The notes under the pieces are model-generated. The model was not told where the DNA came from and did no database searches. It saw only the letters and a list, made by a program, of their open reading frames with translations. DNA of 8,769 bases from contig JBHGBF010000235.1 in assembly GCA_041946865.1 (NCBI GenBank), positions 1 through 8,769 of the forward strand, read 5' to 3'. This document shows, in pieces, positions 4,443-8,769 of this stretch. This DNA is from RPQK01 sp041946865. GTDB taxonomy: Bacteria > Acidobacteriota > UBA6911 > RPQK01. The position numbers and the translations under genes were made by a program. Each line of letters opens with the position of its first letter. The first letter of the stretch is position 1.

Positions 4443-6629
4443 TTACGCCACTTTCAGAGCCAGCAGCGTCGCGTCATCACCCGCGTCGGTTCCTGCTCGG
4501 TGCTCGGTGACCGCCTGCACGATGTCGGCGACGATCTGGTCAGGGTTGAACTCGCGCTCTTTCATCAGGATGGCCTCCAGGCGCGGCGTTCCAAACTCCT
4601 CCGCCTGAGGATTCTCGGCCTCCACCAGACCATCGGTATAGAGGAACAGGAAATCGCCCGGCTGCAGGCTCGTCTGGTGCTCCTCAAAGGAATCTCCCGG
4701 CAGCAGGCCCACCGGCTTGCCGGTCGCGCTCAGGACTTGCAGCCGGCCATCGACTCCCAGGACGTACTGCGGATTGTGGCCGGCGTTAACCCAGCGCAGG
4801 ACCCGCCCCTCGCGGCTGATGATTCCCATAAAAAGCGTGGCAAAAGTTTGCGGCTCGGTCTGGCGGCTGATTTCGACGTCTATTTCTTCCGCCAGCCGGG
4901 CGAGGTTCCGTTCCACCTGCAGACGCGCCTGCAAGCGCGCCTGAAGGTTGGCCATGAGCAGTGCCGCAGGGACTCCCTTTCCCGAAACATCACCCATCAG
5001 CACGGCGACATCGCCTTCCGGCAGCACAAAGTAATTGAAGAAGTCACCACCCACCTGGCGGGCTGGAATAGAAATGCCGCGGGCTTCGGCAAACCCGACT
5101 TTCAGCGGCTCGCGCGGCAGCAAGACTTCCTGGATGCGCCGGCACATTTCGAGCTCTTTCTGGAGCCGTTCTTGCTCGACCAGCCGTTTCTGCTGCTGGG
5201 CGAGGTCCGCGGCCATCTGGTTAAAAGCGGCCGCCAAGGCTCCGAACTCGTTCTTGGACCGCACCGGGACCCGGGTCTCGAGGTCTCCACGCGACAGCCT
5301 CTCGACCCCCTGGGTCAGCGCCGAGAGACTGCGAGTCATGCGCCCGGACAACGGGACGATTCCCAGGAAAGCAAGAGCAATGAAACCGAGGCCGACACCC
5401 AGGTTCCGCAGCGCTGTTGCCCTGATCTGCTGCAGTGATCCTCCGATAGGACGCGCGATCCCGAAAGTCATGCCCGAAACCGGCTCAAAGGCCGTGGCAA
5501 AGATCCAGTCGTCCGGGCACGATTCGACGGTCGCCGGCTTGCCGGTCGCGGTTTTCAAGCCGAGCTTTTCCACGCGGGCGGCCTGCGGGGGATCCGGTGA
5601 GTGTACGTTTCCGGCCTTGTCAACGGCAAACTGAATCTCGCCGTGGGCGAACCGTCCCCGCTCGAAAATGCGGGAAAGGATTTCGTCCGCCCGAATCTGC
5701 GCCTTGATAGGCGCCGGGCCCTGTTGATTCTCTGAATTTCCATTCTGCTGGGCGACCATCAACTCCATGGTGGCGCGGATCCGCTCCGCCTTTCGCTGCC
5801 ACCGGGCGGCTTCATTCCGGCGCTGCCTCTGCATCGCGGCCCCGAGCCGTTTCATCTGCTCGGCGTTCTTGACGGCTTCCTCGGCAGCTTTTGCCGCCTC
5901 AGCCTGGATCTTTTTTATCTGCGCTTCGCTCAGATAGACTGTCGCCTGCTTGTCCGGCGCCTCGCCGCCGGCTGTCAGTCCCTGCGCTTGTGTGTCCGGG
6001 CAACTCAGGACAATCCGGTTCTTCTGCTGTTCGACTTTCATTGCGAGCGCGCCGGCTTCACCGGATCTCATCACGTCGGGAAGGTTGTTCATGTAGACGA
6101 CGACCGATTCCACGTCGGCCTTGGACGGCAGTCCGCCCAACGGAAAATCCGGGTTGCGAGCGTCCGACCCGGGCTTGACCATGGCCAGGGCGCCGGGGTC
6201 AGAAGCGGAAGCTCGCGGGGAGTGTATCCGAGGCGGTGAGGGGGAAGCGAATGCTCCCCGAGGGTGATCCGCAGCTGGCGGGACGCTCGGCGGCGCCGGG
6301 ATTTCAAGAGAATCCACGTAGGATGCCATATCCCCCATGTGCGAGAGGATCTGGGCGTAGACTTCCGCTGGATGAACCTGGTCTTTCCCCTTGCCTTCGG
6401 CCCGGAGCTGATAGAAAGGACGTCGATCCAATCGGTGAATCCGCTGCTGCAGATCGCGTGTCACCGCTTCCATCCGGTGGCTCATCTCTTTGGCCAGCCC
6501 AGCCGATTCCTCCTGCACGACGTTCCTGAAGGCGCGGATGGATGTCGAGTATGAGTAGAGCGTCAGTCCGGCCAGCGGAACGATCGTAAATAGAAGGAAA
6601 CTCAAAGCGAGTTGAGTCCTGATCTTCAT
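4443..6629 (-). CDS. Membrane HAMP-PP2C (SpoIIE-type) serine/threonine phosphatase
   Basis: A 728-residue membrane-bound protein phosphatase, RsbU-like in its output domain. Family members usually dephosphorylate anti-sigma-factor antagonists in partner-switching stress pathways; the partner here is unknown. TM1 is about 7-27. An external sensor of nearly 380 residues follows. It has a Pro/Ser/Ala-rich stretch (110-150), a long coiled coil (about 235-295, KKIQAEAAKAAEEAVKNAEQ) and a PAS/Cache-like end (about 330-395). TM2 is about 407-427 and HAMP about 428-480. A linker coiled coil containing EMCRRIQEVLLP (494-505) leads into PP2C. Metal-binding acids are seen in QVGGDFF (D529), MGDVSGKG (D547), YTDGLVEA (D666) and DDATLLALK (D718/D719), with NAGHNP at 615-620. 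The catalytic set looks complete. A 12-bp tandem duplication encodes LQAR twice (562-569). AGGA seven bases before ATG 6629 sets the start. No anti-sigma factor or STAS partner lies nearby. Confidence 0.9.
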   Translation of the reverse strand: MKIRTQLALSFLLFTIVPLAGLTLYSYSTSIRAFRNVVQEESAGLAKEMSHRMEAVTRDLQQRIHRLDRRPFYQLRAEGKGKDQVHPAEVYAQILSHMGDMASYVDSLEIPAPPSVPPAADHPRGAFASPSPPRIHSPRASASDPGALAMVKPGSDARNPDFPLGGLPSKADVESVVVYMNNLPDVMRSGEAGALAMKVEQQKNRIVLSCPDTQAQGLTAGGEAPDKQATVYLSEAQIKKIQAEAAKAAEEAVKNAEQMKRLGAAMQRQRRNEAARWQRKAERIRATMELMVAQQNGNSENQQGPAPIKAQIRADEILSRIFERGRFAHGEIQFAVDKAGNVHSPDPPQAARVEKLGLKTATGKPATVESCPDDWIFATAFEPVSGMTFGIARPIGGSLQQIRATALRNLGVGLGFIALAFLGIVPLSGRMTRSLSALTQGVERLSRGDLETRVPVRSKNEFGALAAAFNQMAADLAQQQKRLVEQERLQKELEMCRRIQEVLLPREPLKVGFAEARGISIPARQVGGDFFNYFVLPEGDVAVLMGDVSGKGVPAALLMANLQARLQARLQVERNLARLAEEIDVEISRQTEPQTFATLFMGIISREGRVLRWVNAGHNPQYVLGVDGRLQVLSATGKPVGLLPGDSFEEHQTSLQPGDFLFLYTDGLVEAENPQAEEFGTPRLEAILMKEREFNPDQIVADIVQAVTEHRAGTDAGDDATLLALKVA

Positions 6630-6641
6630 ACGAGAATCCTG

Positions 6642-6684
6642 CCCCCCTCATACTTGGTCCAAGAGCAATCTCGGCTGAAGGGGG
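6642..6684 (-). promoter_or_regulatory. Hairpin in the phosphatase mRNA leader, next to the ribosome site
   Basis: On the minus strand CCCCCTTCA (6684-6676) can pair along its full length with TGAGGGGGG (6650-6642): eight Watson-Crick pairs and one G-U pair. The 25-base loop holds a smaller hairpin, CTTG-GAC-CAAG (6663-6653). The stem ends just before the ribosome site CAGGA, so folding could affect ribosome access. It matches no riboswitch class that I recognise. Confidence 0.35.
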
Positions 6685-6691
6685 ATGTTAG

Positions 6692-6697
6692 TTTATA
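6692..6697 (-). promoter_or_regulatory. Candidate -10 box for the phosphatase gene
   Basis: TATAAA on the minus strand, in CGTATAAACTAAC, lies 62 bases before ATG 6629 and would give a leader of about 56 nt that includes the hairpin. The -35 position (GAAACT, 17 bp upstream) is poor. If real, the phosphatase has its own promoter and does not depend only on read-through from the radical SAM gene. Confidence 0.35.
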
Positions 6698-6841
6698 CGA
6701 ATCGGAAGCCGCTAAGTTTCCCGCCCATTCGCTCTGCCCCGGCCCCTCGTCTTTGTTCGCCGCTCGATTCGGCTCTTCGCTTCAGGGGTCGCTGGGCTTT
6801 GGACCGATTGAGGGTCAACCCTGTTTTTTGGCAAAACAACG

Positions 6842-8608
6842 CTAGGCGACGTCTTCCCGAACGAACGCTCTGTGATTCGGGCGCAGGCTCTCGATCAACT
6901 CGGCACGCGTCTTGGTCTTCAGAGGCTTGCCGATGTAGATCTTCTTCATTTTCGCCATCCAGCGCTCGGGAAGAACCCCGGAGAACAAGAGGAGCGGCCA
7001 GGTGAATTTGGGCCCGTTGAGCCGCCTCAGCCGGAACAGCCACAAAAGGAATGAACCGAACCGCCAGGCCAGCGGACCCCACCAGCTTTGCTGGCCAGGA
7101 CCAAGATTCATCTTCCAGCACTTCATCAGGAGTTGCCACTGCAGAGCGGAAAGATCCCGGGTCTCCGTCACACCCTTCTTCCCGTGCAAGCGCGTATCGT
7201 GCAATGGAGTAAAGACCGATGGAACCAGGAAGCCAAAAAGCCCTCGGCGTTCGATCTCGTAAACCAGGTCAAGCGTGGCCTTCACGTCCTCGTCTGTCTC
7301 GCCGGGGTTGCCCACCATGAGCGTAATTACCGGGAACCAGTTGTTCTCGTTCATGATGCGCAGGCCTTCGAGGACGACGCTCGGCCAGTCGTCAATGGCG
7401 AACGGGACTCCCTTGCTCGGCATCAGCTTGCGGGCGAGCGGGACCGACCCCGTCTCGAGCCCGATCAGCGGAGAGAGAATCTTCTTCTTGGGGTGCCGGC
7501 TGTACTTGGGCAGGTGAAGCGGGCTCTTGTCCAGGAGGATGTTCGATAAATCGCGGATAAGCCCCGGGTCCACCACCGCCGGCGCCATGGTGCAGTGACT
7601 CAAGATGTGATGCTCTACTCCGGGCGTCTGGACAATGTCGCGATACAAATCTACCAAGGCTTCACGGTTGGGAAAGAAGAACGGTGTCCCGGTGCGCACT
7701 TGCCCCCAGATGAACAAGTCTTCGGTCGCCAGCGAGATCTGCTTGTTTCCTTCCCGTACGTTGGCACGCACGGCCGCCATAATCTTCTCTTTGGGAATAT
7801 CGAGCTGGGGGTTCAGGTCGGGCAGGCAGAAGTTGCATCGACGGCCGCAACCGGTGGTCATTTCCACAACCCCGAAGGTTGTCCGGGTCTCGGGAACCAG
7901 GATCTCATCCCGGTCCAGCGGGTGAGCCACGCTCATCTCGTGAGGCAGTTTCTCGCCTCGTACAGCCATGTCAAAAAGCGCCATGCAGCCGGCTGACTCG
8001 CTGCGCCCCTGGACCACACAGTCGACGCCCAGTTCGTCAAAAGAATCTGTCTGGCTGATCTGCCACCCTCCGGAGCCCCCGACGATCACCTTAAAACCCT
8101 TGCGGTGTGGGCTGGCCTTGAGTCGCGCAAAGAGCGCACGGGCATGGGCCGAATTGATGGGCAGCTTGGAATTGCCGAAGATCGACGTATAGACCCCGGC
8201 CGCAAACGTCACCCCCAGGGGATTGTGTGTCGACACGCCGATAACTCGAGTTTTTGGACCCACAAAACGGTCGAGATCATCCGGAAAACAGACGACGATG
8301 TCATCACGCGAGTATCTGCGCAGCAGCGACTGTTCCAGCACGCGCAGTCCCGCCGGCACAAATTTTGCGGAACCATCCTCGTTGCGCTGCACCTGGCGCC
8401 AGCTCGGGTATTTCTTGTCGATCACCCATTCCATCCAGGCCGGCAACGAAGCAATGGCCATCTGGATGAAATAGCCGGCGTGGTCGATGCATTCTGTCAA
8501 CGGGGCGGTGAGAACAATCAACTTCCCGTCGGATTCCGCTGTCTCGGCGCCAGCAGCGCCCGCAGCCTCCGTCGGCACAGGGCTAGTACCCATGAACTTC
8601 AAATCCAT
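6842..8608 (-). CDS. Radical SAM protein with an N-terminal B12-binding-like region, function unknown
   Basis: Predicted to bind a [4Fe-4S] cluster and split S-adenosylmethionine to make a 5'-deoxyadenosyl radical; the substrate is unknown. The cluster motif is CGRRCNFC (C254, C258, C261), which is CxxxCxxC. Later barrel landmarks include LIGLETGS (381-388) and GNPGETDED (433-441). Residues 100-215 look like the Rossmann-type domain found before the barrel in BchE-like and other cobalamin-linked family members (VIGVSTHNPLG 122-132, VIVGGSGG 174-181). The DxHxxG motif for base-off cobalamin is not visible, so cobalamin binding is uncertain. The C-terminus has aromatic and hydrophobic stretches (RFGSFLLWLFRLRR 516-529, FTWPLLLFSGVLP 535-547) that may touch the membrane, then a basic tail. 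ATG 8608 has an excellent ribosome site, AAGGGAGGTG, four bases upstream. The phosphatase lies 212 bp downstream on the same strand. Length 588 and no frameshift seen. Confidence 0.88.
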   Translation of the reverse strand: MDLKFMGTSPVPTEAAGAAGAETAESDGKLIVLTAPLTECIDHAGYFIQMAIASLPAWMEWVIDKKYPSWRQVQRNEDGSAKFVPAGLRVLEQSLLRRYSRDDIVVCFPDDLDRFVGPKTRVIGVSTHNPLGVTFAAGVYTSIFGNSKLPINSAHARALFARLKASPHRKGFKVIVGGSGGWQISQTDSFDELGVDCVVQGRSESAGCMALFDMAVRGEKLPHEMSVAHPLDRDEILVPETRTTFGVVEMTTGCGRRCNFCLPDLNPQLDIPKEKIMAAVRANVREGNKQISLATEDLFIWGQVRTGTPFFFPNREALVDLYRDIVQTPGVEHHILSHCTMAPAVVDPGLIRDLSNILLDKSPLHLPKYSRHPKKKILSPLIGLETGSVPLARKLMPSKGVPFAIDDWPSVVLEGLRIMNENNWFPVITLMVGNPGETDEDVKATLDLVYEIERRGLFGFLVPSVFTPLHDTRLHGKKGVTETRDLSALQWQLLMKCWKMNLGPGQQSWWGPLAWRFGSFLLWLFRLRRLNGPKFTWPLLLFSGVLPERWMAKMKKIYIGKPLKTKTRAELIESLRPNHRAFVREDVA

Positions 8609-8610
8609 CG

Positions 8611-8655
8611 CACCTCCCTTGTGCAGCTATCTTGTCGCGTGGCAGGCGGTGTAAA
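8611..8655 (-). promoter_or_regulatory. Ribosome site and candidate promoter of the radical SAM gene
   Basis: On the minus strand AAGGGAGGTG (8620-8611) is a near-ideal Shine-Dalgarno sequence just before ATG 8608, and it fixes that start. Upstream, TTTACA (8655-8650, five of six consensus bases) and GATAGC (8631-8626, three of six) are separated by 18 bp. The ribosome site is strong; the -10 box is weak. Confidence 0.4.
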
Positions 8656-8705
8656 GAAAGCAGAGTAAGCTATCGAGGACGGAAAAGCAACCGATGAAGG
8701 GTCCA

Positions 8706-8754
8706 CCGGGGTAACCCCTCAGTTTTTTGTTCGGAGTGTGGCAGCAACGAGGAG
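8706..8754 (-). repeat. Right arm of 49-bp terminal inverted repeat (probable mobile-element end)
   Basis: This is the reverse complement of 13-61 with one mismatch (base 8732). The near-palindrome GGGGTAACCCC (8708-8718) faces the window interior, as in the left arm. Bases 8755-8769 beyond the arm do not match bases 1-12 beyond the left arm. Reading outward, the arm ends in AACGAGGAG, which could act as a ribosome site for a gene lying outside. The arm starts 97 bp upstream of the radical SAM start codon and leaves its ribosome site and candidate promoter intact. Confidence 0.8.
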
Positions 8755-8769
8755 TACCAAGCCTCGAAG

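Noticed and set aside
4500..5438. 312-codon plus-strand frame opposite the phosphatase
   Set aside because: It is antisense to the PP2C and HAMP domains whose motifs are intact on the other strand. It is rich in L, R, H, Q and D, typical of a reverse-complement shadow, and has no family resemblance.
6785..6841. Possible terminator after the radical SAM gene (AGGGT-TG-ACCCT and an AT-rich hairpin)
   Set aside because: The first stem has five pairs around a two-base loop, too tight to form. The second is almost all A-T. Neither has a T-run on the transcribed side.
62..8705. The whole interior as one mobile element carrying these genes as cargo
   Set aside because: There is no transposase or integrase inside, the genes look like ordinary chromosomal functions, and the left arm abuts a truncated gene on its inner side, which suits ends of outside elements better. 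It cannot be fully excluded without flanking sequence.

Overview
The window is a GC-rich stretch of bacterial chromosome carrying mostly ordinary, unrelated genes. It holds a GH27 alpha-galactosidase, an MscL channel with a zinc-ribbon tail, a HAMP/PP2C (SpoIIE-type) phosphatase, a large radical SAM protein, a small cupin and two uncharacterised proteins. The gene mix and the mixture of Shine-Dalgarno and apparently leaderless starts would suit an acidobacterium or a similar soil or subsurface lineage. That is inference, because no rRNA or marker gene is present.

Both ends carry the same 49-bp sequence in inverted orientation (13-61 and 8706-8754, 48 of 49 positions identical). The left copy runs straight into the C-terminal end of a serine-hydrolase (beta-lactamase-related) gene that has lost its front. 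The simplest reading is that each end is the edge of a multicopy mobile element, and that the window is a chromosomal segment, perhaps a whole assembly contig, bounded by two such copies.

Layout. 1-197: repeat arm and serine-hydrolase remnant. 194-1786 (+): secreted alpha-galactosidase, whose ATG overlaps the remnant's TGA. 1853-2701 (+): single-pass membrane protein with a proline/alanine/lysine-rich linker, apparently leaderless. 2755-3093 (-): small cupin, also apparently leaderless. 3094-3668: a spacer with divergent promoters and a 201-bp segment bounded by 19-bp inverted repeats. 3669-3809 (+): 46-residue protein with a good ribosome site, followed by a strong intrinsic terminator at 3824-3864. 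3963-4418 (+): mscL. 4443-6629 (-): phosphatase, convergent with mscL across a small palindrome. 6842-8608 (-): radical SAM protein, upstream of the phosphatase on the same strand with 212 bp between.

I see no pathway linking these genes. The galactosidase with the lost hydrolase, and the radical SAM gene with the phosphatase, are the only pairs that could share a transcript. I found no convincing novel multi-gene system. The most distinctive signals are the terminal inverted repeats, the MITE-like segment, the leaderless promoters, the structured phosphatase leader, and the domain architectures of the phosphatase and the radical SAM protein. I saw no rRNA, tRNA, CRISPR array or complete transposase.
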